A stretch of DNA of 64,000 nt from CAVSQX01 sp963730225 (GCA_963730225.1 CAVSQX010000004.1:682001-746000), one strand, 5' to 3'. Positions 10,322 to 23,794 are shown, counted from the stretch's first letter. Made by a program: numbers and translations. The notes: generated from the sequence alone by a model not told the origin.

Positions 10322-10854
10322 ATGCTCAGCGCCAAGCAACTTCTCCTCAAACAAACGGCCGAATCATTCCGCAGCCGGCCCGACATGCCGCTGTTCGCCT
10401 CGCTGCACGACATCACGCCGGAGGAAGCGTCGTGGCACATCGACGAAAACACTCCGAGCATCGAACAGCTTGTCCGCCACATCGCCTGGGCAAAGTCGCG
10501 GTTCTGCCAACGGGGATTCGGCACGGCGATGCCGATCATCGATGAATCGGTGAACGATGACGGCGACTGCGCTGATCTTCCCAATGAGTTCCCCTGCGGA
10601 GCGGCGTGGGGATGCTCGGCGGCGCCGGAATTAGCGGCGCGGTGCGGCTGCTCGAACAGTCACATCAGATTCTAACCACGTGCCTTGAATCCTGCTCCGA
10701 CGAATCGCTCGAACAACCAATTCCGACGCATCACGGAAAATCAGCGGGGAATTTTTTCTGGATCATGTGCATGCACGACATCTACCACGCCGGGCAGATC
10801 AGAACTCGCCGGACCATGTACAAAATCCTATCCGAGAAATCCGCTGCTTCTTGA
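10322..10854 (+). CDS. DinB-family four-helix protein (frame disrupted)
   Basis: DinB/YfiT-like metal-binding four-helix bundle, a family that includes thiol-dependent transferases; the exact reaction is unknown. The first frame (from ATG 10322) has 'SIEQLVRHIAWAKSRF' with the first metal His. The second frame has 'GISGAVRLLEQSHQIL', then 'WIMCMHDIYHAGQIRTRR' with the C-terminal His pair. Adding one C to the CCCC run at 10591-10594 joins the frames as 'EFPLRSGVGMLGG', giving 177 residues, normal for the family. The gene stands alone, facing away from the PEP-CTERM gene. Confidence 0.78.
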
Positions 10855-11632
10855 ACCCTGTTGCGCGGGGCGTTGAGCGGTCCGGGGGTCGACACAAGTT
10901 GACAAGATCTGGGCTTTGCACAATGGAATCATTTTGGCGGTTTCGGATGTGCGGTATTGCATTAATGCATTGTGTTGCGCGGGTTTGGCCGGCGGCGATG
11001 GGCGTTGTTTGGCAGATTACCGAGTTTTACTCAAACCGAAACTCTTCTTCTCATGTCTCGATTCGAACTGGGATTGACGGGCCCTTTGGACAACAACTCG
11101 TTTATTTGAAACATTTTAACAAGGTTTCGAGGGGGGCATGCGGGCCGACGGAGTACCTCTGGCCCGCCGTGTGCGATGTCAAAGACACCCGACCCTTTGG
11201 GTTTCCTCGAGTTGCTTCCCGGCGTATCCTTCAGCAGTCTCAAATATTTTATGGGAGGCGTCTGGCAGGGTCCTTAGACGTTGAAAAAATGGGTGTCACC
11301 TTTGGTGAGCCCCGGAGCGCTGCCCTGAATGCGGGGCGGTGAAAAAATGAAAAAGGAATTCGGAGTGGCAAGGCTCTGGATTAATATGGTGGAACGGCAT
11401 GTGTGGCTGGCAGGGTTGCTCTGCGGGGTTGGCTAGGCTGGATGGAATGGATTGGCCTAACGCTGCCCGGGCTTCCGATGCGAAAGGGAGGCAGGACATG
11501 AACGGTAGACCGCCGAGAAATCCGGAATTGCAAAGGTTAAGATTCCCGCGTCATTTTCTTGCAGATATCCCAACGCAATCTTGGTATCCTTCGTTATCGC
11601 TGTGGCCAGGGAGCCGAGCGAATTCCCCTGTC
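10855..11632. other. 778-bp stretch without a recognisable gene
   Basis: The open frames here, including one of 191 codons on the plus strand, lack any recognisable motif or ribosome-binding site. The base composition is visibly less GC-rich than the flanking genes, with many poly-T and poly-A runs. A 12-bp perfect palindrome TGCATTAATGCA lies at 10958-10969. It may contain a decayed gene or an untranslated RNA; I could not identify either. Confidence 0.4.
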
Positions 11633-11974
11633 ATGATCGACCAAGAAAAAGCCACTGCACTGGCGTTTAACTTCGTTCATGAGCGTTATCAGTCAATTGA
11701 TGCTTCGGCGATTATGTTTGATAAGGACACCATCGTCGAAACAAATTTTGCCTGGGTACTACAGTGGGACGATCGTCGATATCTAGAGGGCGGAGATCCC
11801 CGATTCTGTCGTACTGGCCAACATCCGGTTGTAGTGCTTAAGAGCGACGGTGCGGCGTTTCGGTTGCCAACGCTTACACAGGATGAGATCAAGCGACTTG
11901 ATTCAGGCGGCCCATTCGGATCAATACAAGATCGGCTGTCAAAGTTGATGACAGAACTGGGAAGAGGCACGTAG
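11633..11974 (+). CDS. YrhB/Imm35-like small protein
   Basis: 113-residue protein. 'ATALAFNFVHERYQ' at the start and 'TIVETNFAWVLQWDDRRYLEG' in the middle resemble the YrhB/Imm35 immunity-protein fold, in which a strand-rich core of the form 'GWxFFYxSxxYLExG' is typical. No partner toxin is visible next to it; the neighbour is aconitase on the other strand. The start chosen is the last ATG before the conserved part (MIDQEKATAL); its ribosome-binding site is weak. Its base composition is less GC-rich than its neighbours, compatible with recent acquisition. The family call is tentative. Confidence 0.5.
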   Translation: MIDQEKATALAFNFVHERYQSIDASAIMFDKDTIVETNFAWVLQWDDRRYLEGGDPRFCRTGQHPVVVLKSDGAAFRLPTLTQDEIKRLDSGGPFGSIQDRLSKLMTELGRGT

Positions 11975-12061
11975 CAAAATCGCGCCTTTTCCGACGGAAA
12001 TGATCCGTGGCGGCAGATCGGTCGCCGTGATTTCCGCGACCGGTGGTCGCGGCTTTACAGG

Positions 12062-14853
<2,792 letters not shown>

Positions 14854-15076
14854 GGCTCTGTGGTGATCTTATGCGCCAGGAGGGGTCGCCTCAAGGCGGG
14901 CCGATGCGGAGCAGCAGTTACTTCGAGTCAAACCTTGCTCTCGGGAGGAGTTTGGCCAGTAATTGGCTATAGCCCGTGCCGTGTAGAAAGAGGTGGCCGT
15001 TTTATATCGCCCGTTAACTTGGAAACTGGATCTGGCTGCGTAAGCTTCGGGCAAGACTCTGAAACGAGGAGGCCGC

Positions 15077-18000
15077 ATGTCAAACAGAAATCGTAGAGCA
15101 AACCGGTCCGTGCCCCACAAATCTGCGAGCCGTTTTGAGATGGATGCACTGGAGGGGCGCGTGTTGCTCAGTGGCACGGCCGGGCAGATCTTTGTCACGG
15201 ACGGGATCAATACGGTTGGCGAATACACCACCTCCGGCGCGACGGTAAATGCCTCCCTTATTTCGGGGCTGAACAACCCGCAGGGCATGGCCGTCTCCGG
15301 ATCGGACCTGTTTGTCACAAACATTGGTGCCGACACGATTGGCGAATACACCACCACAGGGGCAACCGTGAACGCCGCGCTGGTCTCGGGGTTGAATATT
15401 CCCGTGGGCATTGCAGTCTACGGATCGGACCTGTTTGTCACAAACACTGGCGCCGGCACGGTTGGCGAATATACCACTACAGGGGCAACGGTGAACGCCG
15501 CGCTGCTTTCGGGGTTGGGTGAACCGGAGTCAATTGCCATTTCTGGATCGGAATTGTTTGTCGCGAATGGGGAAAGTGGTGGCTACACCACGATTGGTGA
15601 ATACACCACCGCGGGCGCGACGGTGAACGCCGACCTCATCCCGCTAGGAAACAACCCAAGCATTGCCGTCTCCGGATCGGACTTGTTTGTCGCGGACTAC
15701 AACTACAGCGATGTGGGCGCGATTTCCGAATACACGTTAGGAGCCACTCCTGGGACGATCACCTCGTCAATCTCGCTGGTCCCGGATTTGAATCAGCCAA
15801 CGGCCATTGCCGTCTCCGGATCAGACCTGTTTGTGGCAATTTACAACTATGCCGCGGATGGTGGTTTCAACGCGATTGGCGAATACACAACCGCCGGGGC
15901 GACCGTGAACGCTTCGCTGGTCTCGGAGTCAAGTATCGAACCTTCGGAAGGGATCTGTGTTGCCACGCAGGTCGTTGGGCCAGCTTCGCAATTGTCCTTT
16001 GGGCCGCCACCTGACGGGGCTACAGCGGGCAGTCCAATACCGGCCGTAAATGTGGATGTAGAAGATGCCGACGGCAACCTGCTTACCACCGACGATTCCG
16101 ATGTGACCCTTTCCATCGCAAGCGGCCCATCCAGTGTCCTCAATGGCACGCTAACGGCGGCCGCTGTGGGCGGCGTGGCGACATTTACTGGTATGTCGAT
16201 TAACACCGCCGGCACATATACGCTAGCCGCCACAGATGCCACCGACGGCCTGCCAGTCGTTACATCCAACCCGTTTGTCGTGACTCCCGCATACAGTGGC
16301 AGCGGCATTGCCCCGAATTCGGTCGCCGGCGATACCCTGGTGATTGCCGGCACGCAGGCCCAGCCTAGCGCTTTTGATCGACTGGTCTTCGCGTCTTCCG
16401 GTGACACTTACACGTTGGAAGATTTCCTCCATTCATCGGCCGGCACGGTCGAGACAGGAAGCTATTCATACACCATCACCAGCGCGTCGGCGGCAACCAT
16501 CGCCATTACGACGGACAATGCCAGCCTCGAGCTTACGTTCGCCACAGGATCATCGGGCACGTGCTACTTTACCAATCCAACCGACGGCGATGGCGGCAAT
16601 GGCAACGCTCTGTTTACGCTTTCCACGCCACCGGTGCAGAATCTGGCCCCCAACAGCGTGGGCGGCGAGACAGCGGTGTTAAACATCGCTGGTGGAGGGG
16701 GAACCGAATACAACACCTCGGGAAGCGAAACGGCCGCACTCGACTCCGATGGTACATTCAACGCCACCGTCGGCGGCTCGCCCGAATCCAGCGGAACCTA
16801 TACATACACCCAAGCGATCGGTTCCTCCGACGGCATCGCAGAGGTTGTCGCGGACGACCCAACCGCTCCTCTTTCTTATACGTACCTTGTATTCACTTCG
16901 GCCGCCGGGGGATCGTTCTACCGCACCGATGAAACCAGTTCCAATGACCTGAACGACTTCGATTACGGCACATTCACAATTGGCCCCACCACCATAGGCG
17001 GGAGCAGCGGCGCGGTATCGGCGAGCATCGCCAAGTCGTCGCTGGGCTCGATATTTGTTCCCGGCTCCAAGGCGACCGCAACAATCGATTTGTCCAACAG
17101 CGGGTCGACCAAGGCTGACGGCACCGTACAGGTGCAGCTTTACCTCACGCCCGACGGCGCGCCGGCAGATGGAACGTTGCTCACGACGCCAAGTTTGGAT
17201 CACGTGTCCGTGAACCTGCCGGCGGGAAAAACTCACGCAGTGAGCGCATCCTTTTTCGTGCCACTGACGGTCGGATTGGGAAGCGAAGAGCTTGTGGCCG
17301 TACTCAGCTCCGTCAGCGGGTTTGCCAACACGACTGTTTCCACTTCGCCCGCCGTCCAGAGCGGCAGCGAAACAGCCGCGCTGGATTTTGGCTTGGTGGC
17401 CACCACCCGCAATGTGCATCTGAATGATGTGATCAATGGCTCGAAGGTTACGTTCGCTCTGGCCGGCCCCGGCACCGGCACGCTGACGCCCGATGGCAGC
17501 GGCGGGTATTCGCTTTCGCTTAGCGGCACCACCACGGCCAGCAACATCACCATAAACGGCGCAGCCACGCTCGATTCCATCACCACCGATGGCTCGATCG
17601 GGAATTTGTCGGCTAGGAACGTGAGCGTAGATGGTGACATCACCGTCAACGACAGCGCCAAGAGCGTGAAGCTTGGCAATTTCAGTGATGGAACACTCTC
17701 CACCACCGGCGCAACACCCACGGCCATCACGCTTGGAGCCGTCATGGATGCGTCGCTGGATTGCGACGATCCGCTCACGAAATTGTCGGTCGCCTCCTGG
17801 GGAGACAGCGGCGTGATCGACGACATCTCGGCTCCGTCGATCCAAAACCTGACCAGCGCGGGCGATTTTTCCGCTGACGTGACAGCCGACAGCTTCTCGT
17901 CGATCACGATCAAGGGAAATCTTCAGGGCGACATTCTCGCCGGAACCGCTTTTGGCCCGTCGGGCCTGGGCAGTGGCGACACGTTCGCCGCAGGGACCAT

Positions 18001-18250
18001 CGGCTCCGTGCACATTAACGGAGATGTCACCAGCTCGATCATTGCCGCGGGGCTGGATGCGACGGATGATGTCTTCCCGCTGGATGGCAGTGATTCGCTG
18101 CTGGCGGGTTCATCGATCAAGAGCGTTTTTGTGGGCGGGACGCTAAGCAGCGACAGCTTCATTGTGTCGGCCAGCTTGCCCAAGAAGGCGACGGTGGATC
18201 ACGCGTCGATTACGACCGCAGGAAATGCGAATTTTGGGCTTCCGGCCTGA
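15077..18250 (+). CDS. Very large surface protein with LExRxLL tag and beta-propeller repeats
   Basis: 1057-residue protein, starting after a good GAGGAGG site. There is no classical signal peptide. Instead it has the basic N-terminus plus 'FEMDALEGRVLLSG', the LEPR-XLL-like tag found at the start of huge planctomycete surface proteins. Residues of about 34-290 are six repeats of roughly 41 residues of the type 'IAVSGSDLFVTN' followed by 'IGEYTTTGATVNAALVSGL', probably one six-bladed propeller. Next comes an Ig-like domain (PASQLSFGPPPDGATAG...), two related modules starting 'APNSV.G.T', a CARDB-like module (TIDLSNSGSTKADGTVQVQL) and a C-terminal beta-solenoid-like stretch. Adhesion or a matrix role is inference only. 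Confidence 0.85.
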   Translation: MSNRNRRANRSVPHKSASRFEMDALEGRVLLSGTAGQIFVTDGINTVGEYTTSGATVNASLISGLNNPQGMAVSGSDLFVTNIGADTIGEYTTTGATVNAALVSGLNIPVGIAVYGSDLFVTNTGAGTVGEYTTTGATVNAALLSGLGEPESIAISGSELFVANGESGGYTTIGEYTTAGATVNADLIPLGNNPSIAVSGSDLFVADYNYSDVGAISEYTLGATPGTITSSISLVPDLNQPTAIAVSGSDLFVAIYNYAADGGFNAIGEYTTAGATVNASLVSESSIEPSEGICVATQVVGPASQLSFGPPPDGATAGSPIPAVNVDVEDADGNLLTTDDSDVTLSIASGPSSVLNGTLTAAAVGGVATFTGMSINTAGTYTLAATDATDGLPVVTSNPFVVTPAYSGSGIAPNSVAGDTLVIAGTQAQPSAFDRLVFASSGDTYTLEDFLHSSAGTVETGSYSYTITSASAATIAITTDNASLELTFATGSSGTCYFTNPTDGDGGNGNALFTLSTPPVQNLAPNSVGGETAVLNIAGGGGTEYNTSGSETAALDSDGTFNATVGGSPESSGTYTYTQAIGSSDGIAEVVADDPTAPLSYTYLVFTSAAGGSFYRTDETSSNDLNDFDYGTFTIGPTTIGGSSGAVSASIAKSSLGSIFVPGSKATATIDLSNSGSTKADGTVQVQLYLTPDGAPADGTLLTTPSLDHVSVNLPAGKTHAVSASFFVPLTVGLGSEELVAVLSSVSGFANTTVSTSPAVQSGSETAALDFGLVATTRNVHLNDVINGSKVTFALAGPGTGTLTPDGSGGYSLSLSGTTTASNITINGAATLDSITTDGSIGNLSARNVSVDGDITVNDSAKSVKLGNFSDGTLSTTGATPTAITLGAVMDASLDCDDPLTKLSVASWGDSGVIDDISAPSIQNLTSAGDFSADVTADSFSSITIKGNLQGDILAGTAFGPSGLGSGDTFAAGTIGSVHINGDVTSSIIAAGLDATDDVFPLDGSDSLLAGSSIKSVFVGGTLSSDSFIVSASLPKKATVDHASITTAGNANFGLPA
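15180..15950 (+). repeat. Six tandem propeller-type coding repeats
   Basis: About 123-bp units inside the large surface protein. Successive copies share near-identical DNA such as GGATCGGACCTGTTTGTCAC (around 15300 and 15423) and the region encoding 'GEYTTTGATVNAAL'. Copies 2 and 3 are the most alike, which suggests recent duplication or gene conversion. The last two copies are longer and more divergent. Confidence 0.8.
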
Positions 18251-18340
18251 AGCAGGGCGCTCTTAACGCTTTTGGAAATCTCCGCTATGCTCGTGGCGTC
18301 TTATGGTTAGCGCTGCGGCCCACGCTGCGCGGAGGAAATA

Positions 18341-21300
18341 ATGCGTAAGTTCGGTTTACGACGGAATGCCTGCCTGCACAAAGCGATCGAGATGCTCGAG
18401 CAGCGAACGCTGCTGAGCCTGGCGTTCGGCAGCACCGAATCGACCGTCGATTCCAACATGCTGGCACTGCCCGGCGACGTTCAGTCGGCCGACATCGACG
18501 GCGATGGAAAACAGGACATCATCGTCGGCAGCAATGCCAGCGGCGTCACCACCGCCCTGGGCGGCACCGATATTCTGCTGAGCAACGGCGACGGAACCTT
18601 CACCATCCATTCCGGCCCGGCCTTTCCATCCGGCGCGTCGGCCACCTCGACCAACGCATTTGCCGTCGGAAACCTCGGCAACGGCATGCAGGATCTGATC
18701 TACGCCCAGCAGAATGCGAATTCATTCCTCGGCGTGATCACGCCCGAGATGAACACCAGCACCGCCGGGAACGTCTCATTCGCCGCCGGGTCATCGTTCG
18801 CCATCAGCACGCCAGCCGACTTCAACCCGCAGCAAGTCGTCACCGGCGATTTCAACGGCGACAGCAAACTGGATGCGGCCGTGCTCGGCTTCAACGGCAA
18901 TGGCGGGGAAACGCTGGTGATCCTCACCGGCAACGGCAGCGGCGGGTTTTCTGAAGCAACCCAAACCTACGCGCTGAGCACCATCGACGGCCAGCTTCTC
19001 ACCGGCGATTTTAACGGCGACGGCAAAACCGATCTGGCCGTCTACGATCCCATCAGCGGAAATCTCTACGCTTTTCTGAACACGACCAATGGCTCGACGG
19101 TCACATTCAACCAGATTTCGACTCCATTCAGCATGACGGTCATGGGCTACACCAGCGGCCCCATCGCCGCGGCGGATTTCAGCGGCGACGGCAAAACCGA
19201 TCTGGCCGTCGGTGAAAACGGCTCCAGCGGCAGCGACGCCATGGTGCTGTTTCTGGCCGGAACCGACGGCAGCGGGAATCTCACCTTCACCGCGCAGTCA
19301 CCCGTGCCGGCGAATAATCCGCAATTGAACCTGGTCGGTGCGATCGCCGCCGGCGATTTCACCGGCGACGGCGACATGGACGTTGTGGAGGATTACGGCG
19401 TGCTGCTGGGCGACGGGCACGGAAATCTCGCCTCACCCACTGCCGCTCAGAATTCCTCGCTGCTGGCCGACGCTCAGGGATACAACGCCATTTTCGCCGC
19501 GGATTTCAACGGCGACGGCAAGCTCGATATCGCAGCCGTCGAGCAATCGTCGCACACGGTATTTGCTGCCCTGAGCGCTTCCACATCGACGCCGCGCACG
19601 TCCACCACCACCGTGCTGAACTCCAGCGATAATCCCGCGCCTCAGCGGCGCCAGCCCGGTTCTCACCGCCACCGTGGCCGCCAGCAGTGGAACGCCGGCC
19701 GGTTACGTGAATTTCTACGACGGCACGACGCTGATCGGTACCGCGCCGGTTCAATCCAACGGCACCGCCGCGCTAACCGACAACGCACCGTCAACCGGCG
19801 CGCATTCCATCGCCGCGACGTATCTGGGCAACGGAAACTTTCTCGGCAGCACGTCCACGCCGCTGGAGCAAACGGTCTACGCCGGCCTGCCCAGCGATTC
19901 GAGCCTGACGCCCGGGTTGACCGAGGTAAAGCTTCCCGCCGCTTTGCCGACGGAGACTCGAATCAACGCCGTTGTGCCGGTCACCATCACCAACAACGCC
20001 ACATCGACCGAGGCGGGACCGGTTACGGTCACGCTTTTCGCCTGTGATGTTCCCTCGCTCGACGGCACGCAGACGCAGTTGGGCTTAATCTCGCTGCCGA
20101 AGTTCTCGCTGCGGGCCGGACGCATGCTGGTCGAGCGATTCAAAATCCCCACGATGCCCGCCGGGTTGAACGGCGATTATTATTTCCTGGCCGAAGTGAT
20201 CGATTCCACCAATCTGATCACCGCCGTCGCGTCGACGTTCACCACCAACATCGCCCCGCCTTTTGTCTCCTTCAGCGGCCAGATCACGGTTCCACCGCCG
20301 TCCACCGCCGCCATCGGCGGATACAAAACCCGCGCGTTTGCCATTGTGGAAATTACCAACAACGGCAACATCCCCTTCACCGGCGCGGTGCCCATCAGCC
20401 TTTTCGCATCGCTCGATCAGACCCACGACTCCAGCGACGCGCTCATCGTCGCCGCCGCCCCACACATGGGGCTCCGTGTCGGCGCGAGCCATTCGGTGCA
20501 CGTAGCGTTTGGGACCATTCCCAACATCACTCCCGATGCGTACTACACCCTGTCGCAAGTGACCAACCCTGATAATACCGCCAGCGTGGCGTCGACCGGC
20601 AGCACGCTCTCGATCGTGGCTCCGGTCGTCACGCTCAGCGAAACCCTGCTGCGTCTCACGCTGCCGGCGTCTACGGTCAGCGGCGGCAGCACCAAGGCGA
20701 TCGCGGTCGTGAAAATCACCAACAGCGGCAATATTCCATCGAATGGCACAACCACCGTCGCGCTCTACGCCACCACCGACGATCAGGTTGACGACACCGC
20801 CTCACTCATCACGTCCGCCGCTCCCCACCCGATCATCCCGGTGAACCACTCCGCCCTGGTTACGCTGCATCTGACGACGCTCCCTTCGGGATTGAACGGC
20901 GACGATTACGCCATCGTGGCCCAGGTGACCGATCCGCTGGGCGATGTCACCCTCACACCGCCGAGTTCCGCGCTGTACAGCATTTCCCCGGCGAGCGTGA
21001 CGCTTTCGGCGACGATCGATTCCTTCACGCCGACGGCCCTGAGCATCAACGGCACTACATCGGGCGTCTTCTCCGTGACAATTACCAACAGCGGGAACAT
21101 CTCCGTCGGCACTGCTCACGATGTGAATTCGTTCTTCATCGGCTTGGGCCTGATCAGCCAACTCGGCACGCAGACCATTCAGGTTGAGCCGTTCACCTAT
21201 CCGCTGGTGCTCGCGCCCGCGACGAGCCGAAAGCTGACCTTCCACTTCAAAGCCAGCGATCTTTCCAGCCTCAGCACCGGCGATTTCTTCCCGACGGTTT

Positions 21301-21368
21301 CCATCAGCGTCGATCAAACCAGCTACAGCACCGCCGCCACCGGAACGCAGGTCATTTTGCTGTCGTGA
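18341..21368 (+). CDS. LExRxLL-tagged FG-GAP/VCBS, Ig-like and CARDB-like surface protein (frame disrupted)
   Basis: About 1008 residues after repair. It starts behind GGAGGA with 'AIEMLEQRTLLSLAFG', the same tag type as the gene before it. Residues 45-420 hold FG-GAP/VCBS repeats with Asp-rich calcium loops: 'DIDGDGKQDIIVG', 'DFNGDGKTDLAVYD', 'DFSGDGKTDLAVGE', 'DFNGDGKLDIAAVE'. Near 19640 one base must be skipped, after which 'LSGASPVLTATVAASSGTPA' and 'YVNFYDGTTLIGT' form a Big_3-type Ig domain. Four CARDB-like modules follow, each with a 'V.ITN.GNIP' core. It sits 90 bp downstream of the previous surface protein in the same direction, so the two may be co-expressed. Confidence 0.85.
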
Positions 21369-21376
21369 TCGATCGT

Positions 21377-22709
21377 TCACGGCGTCGGCAGCGGCAGATC
21401 GCTGAACTCAAATGGCACCGCGCGCGATTGCGTTTCTGTCACGATTCCCCATTGCAGCGTGACCGGCAGCTTGATCGAATCGGACACCGCGAAGCTGCTG
21501 GAATATTCCACGTCCTGATCCGTCCCCCCACCGCCTCCACCGTTGCGCGAAATCGATTTTCCGGCGGCATCGATGAGGCGCAAGTCCCGCTCCGCGTTGA
21601 ACACCGCCTGCGGCGGCGCACCGCCCGTGTGAATCTTCAGACGAAACGAACCGCTGTGCTGATCAACCTGGCAATCCTCCACCTCCACGGTCCAACGCCC
21701 GGCCGGATAGCTTTTGTGAACCGCATGGGCCAGATCGGGAATCTCCATCGTCTGCGTTTTGGCCGCCAGCTCAACGTTCAGCGTGCCCCTGATCCGACTC
21801 AGTTGCGAGTACCCGTCGTCCGGATATTTCAGCGGCGCGGAGAATTCGAAGACCAGTCCTTCCCGATTTCCGTAAATCTGCGTCGGCCGATTCGCCGGCG
21901 GCAAAAGCGAATTGCCCTTGTCGTCGATCGCCACGGACAAGGTCGGCTCGTTGTCCGCGTCGATCAACTTCACCTTCGGATCGACATACATTCGGAAGCG
22001 GATCGAATCCTCTCTCGACGAAGCATCGCTTTTGGCAAACCCCACCTGGCGATTCCGCTGGGCGCAGAGCGACTTCGACGATGAACCGTCCGCTGACGAT
22101 GTGTGGGCCGGTGAGCGTCTGATCCGCGCCCAACATGACCGTCGGGCGGCTGTCGGAACCCATTGGCTGAACCCGTGCCCCGGCCAGGCCGCACGCCTGA
22201 TTGACGGCGATCCAGAACGGCTGGCGATCCAGATCGATCGTCACCTTCGGCACCGGACCGAACTGCGGGCCGCTCCAGATTCCCTCGGGCCACAACGGCA
22301 AATCCATCGGCGACTGCTTCGAGATCGCCGCGAAAACATCGCGCGGATTGGCATCCTTGAAGTGAAGCGTGATCAGCGTCGGAGCCTCGGCCGCCGCCTG
22401 GTCCAGCCGGGCAAGAATTGCGGCCGCCGCCGACTGCGCCTCCGGCGTTTTACCCAGCGACGCCAGCGCGACCATGACCGGGCGGATCGATTCGCCTCGA
22501 TTGGCCAACTGATCCGCCGCCGATTCGCGCGTGTGGAAATCGTCCGAGTCGAGCTGTTCGACCAGCGCGGCGGTCTGATCGTCCAGAGTCGGAATGGTCG
22601 TCGGGGTTGACGGCGGCGCATCGGCGGCCCGGGCGACTGCCGCCAGCGCCACAAAAACGCCCGCCAACACGGGTTGCCAGGATCGCTTGCGTCCGGTTTG
22701 CCTTTTCAC
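21377..22709 (-). CDS. Secreted protein with HEAT-like N-terminal region (frame disrupted)
   Basis: Function unknown. From the GTG at 22709 it has a signal peptide (basic start, then VLAGVFVALAAVARA before ADAPP). A HEAT-like helical stretch follows, with 'QLDSDDFHTRESAADQLANR', a pattern common in planctomycete exported proteins. Next is a region 'LHFKDANPRDVFAAISKQS' reminiscent of secretin/STN-type short domains. Skipping one G in a GGGG run near 22046 joins 'FIVEVALRPAESPGG' to 'FAKSDASSREDSIRFRMYVD' and a beta-rich C-terminus; repaired length 443 residues. It starts two bases after the stop of the PhnD-like gene, so the two are probably translated together. An upstream start at 22769 would overlap that gene and is less likely. 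Confidence 0.7.
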
Positions 22710-22711
22710 GG

Positions 22712-23794
22712 TCAATGGATCTTCTGCTCGCTGCCCATTTCGTCGTCGATTCGGCGAATCAGCGCCCAATCATCCTTGTAATTCACCGGCAGGAATTTCG
22801 TCACCTTGGGGCCGCCGAATTCGTCCTCCAGGGGAGTGCCTTTCCAGTCGAAATTCAGCAGGGCGCTCTTGATCTTCTCGACCAGCGCGGGCTTGAGATT
22901 GTAGACATATCCCAGCCCCGCGGTCGGGAACGTTTCGCTGCTGTAGATCACCCGGTACTGCGACGGTTTGATTTTGCCGGCGGCGGTTTCACGGATGAGC
23001 ATGTCTTCCGCCACGGAGGCGGCTTGGTATTGTCCCGAGGCGATTCCCTCGATCGATGCCTCGTGCGATCCGGAATAGCGCAGCAGAACATCCGTCACCG
23101 GGGCCAGGCCAAAGTCCGAGCGAAGCATCACCAATGGCGCTTTGTATCCGCTGTTGGAGCCGGGTTCGGTGAGCGTGAGTTCATGCCCGCGCAGATCGCC
23201 CGCCGATTGAATGTTGCTGCCGGTTGGCACAATGATCAGGCTGCGCGTCATCGCCAGGCCGTCGCTGGTAGGGATGGCGCACACCGGAACGAACCCGCAA
23301 AGGTTGACCGCGGTCGGCACGCTGCCGCTGTTGAACCCCGCCACGTCGAGTTGGCCGTCGCGCATGGCTTTGAGCAGATCGTTGGTGCCGGTGAGCAATT
23401 GGTATTCGACCGGCCTGCCGGTGACCTTTGAAAGATAATCCGTGAACGACTTCCACGCCGCCTTTTGTTTGGCTGGATCGATCTCCTCGACGTAGGCAAA
23501 CCGAATCGTCGGTGGATCGACGAACTGCGAAGGATCGGTCGGTGCGTCGGCGACAAGATCGCCGTCGGAGTCGGTGAATTTCGGGTCCAGCTTGTGCACA
23601 ACCGGTGCGGCGAAACCGGTGGTCCGCAGGTTGATCGCGGTGTTGTCGACGCCGGCCACTCGGAAATACATCGACCACAGCGCGGTGGTGATGCCCGCGG
23701 TGATCACGACGATCAGCAATACCAGCACGATGAGGTTGGTCGATTTCCCGGCGTGGTTAGCCGGAGAACCATCAGCGGTGTCAGCGAAAACCAT
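22712..23794 (-). CDS. PhnD-like phosphate/phosphonate-type substrate-binding protein, membrane anchored
   Basis: 360 residues. A single hydrophobic segment near residues 20-43 anchors the N-terminus. The rest is a periplasmic binding protein type 2 fold of the PhnD family: 'KAAWKSFTDYLSKVTGRPVEY', 'LLKAMRDGQLDVAGFNSGSV', 'HELTLTEPGSNSGYKAPLVML', 'SHEASIEGIASGQYQAASV' and 'VIYSSETFPTAGLGYVYNL'. In known systems such proteins bind phosphonate, phosphite or phosphate for an ABC importer. No permease or ATPase gene is adjacent, so the role could be sensing rather than uptake. It is coupled to the downstream HEAT-like gene. Confidence 0.85.
   Translation of the reverse strand: MVFADTADGSPANHAGKSTNLIVLVLLIVVITAGITTALWSMYFRVAGVDNTAINLRTTGFAAPVVHKLDPKFTDSDGDLVADAPTDPSQFVDPPTIRFAYVEEIDPAKQKAAWKSFTDYLSKVTGRPVEYQLLTGTNDLLKAMRDGQLDVAGFNSGSVPTAVNLCGFVPVCAIPTSDGLAMTRSLIIVPTGSNIQSAGDLRGHELTLTEPGSNSGYKAPLVMLRSDFGLAPVTDVLLRYSGSHEASIEGIASGQYQAASVAEDMLIRETAAGKIKPSQYRVIYSSETFPTAGLGYVYNLKPALVEKIKSALLNFDWKGTPLEDEFGGPKVTKFLPVNYKDDWALIRRIDDEMGSEQKIH

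Noticed and set aside
10767..11342. 191-codon plus-strand ORF after the DinB-like gene
   Set aside because: It overlaps the end of DinB, has no motif, no ribosome-binding site and unlike codon use.
15180..15950. CRISPR-like array
   Set aside because: The repeats are about 123 bp coding units in one frame with no spacers.
16679..18013. 444-codon minus-strand ORF antisense to the first LExRxLL protein
   Set aside because: The plus strand encodes clear repeats here; the antisense frame is long only because of GC-rich codon bias.
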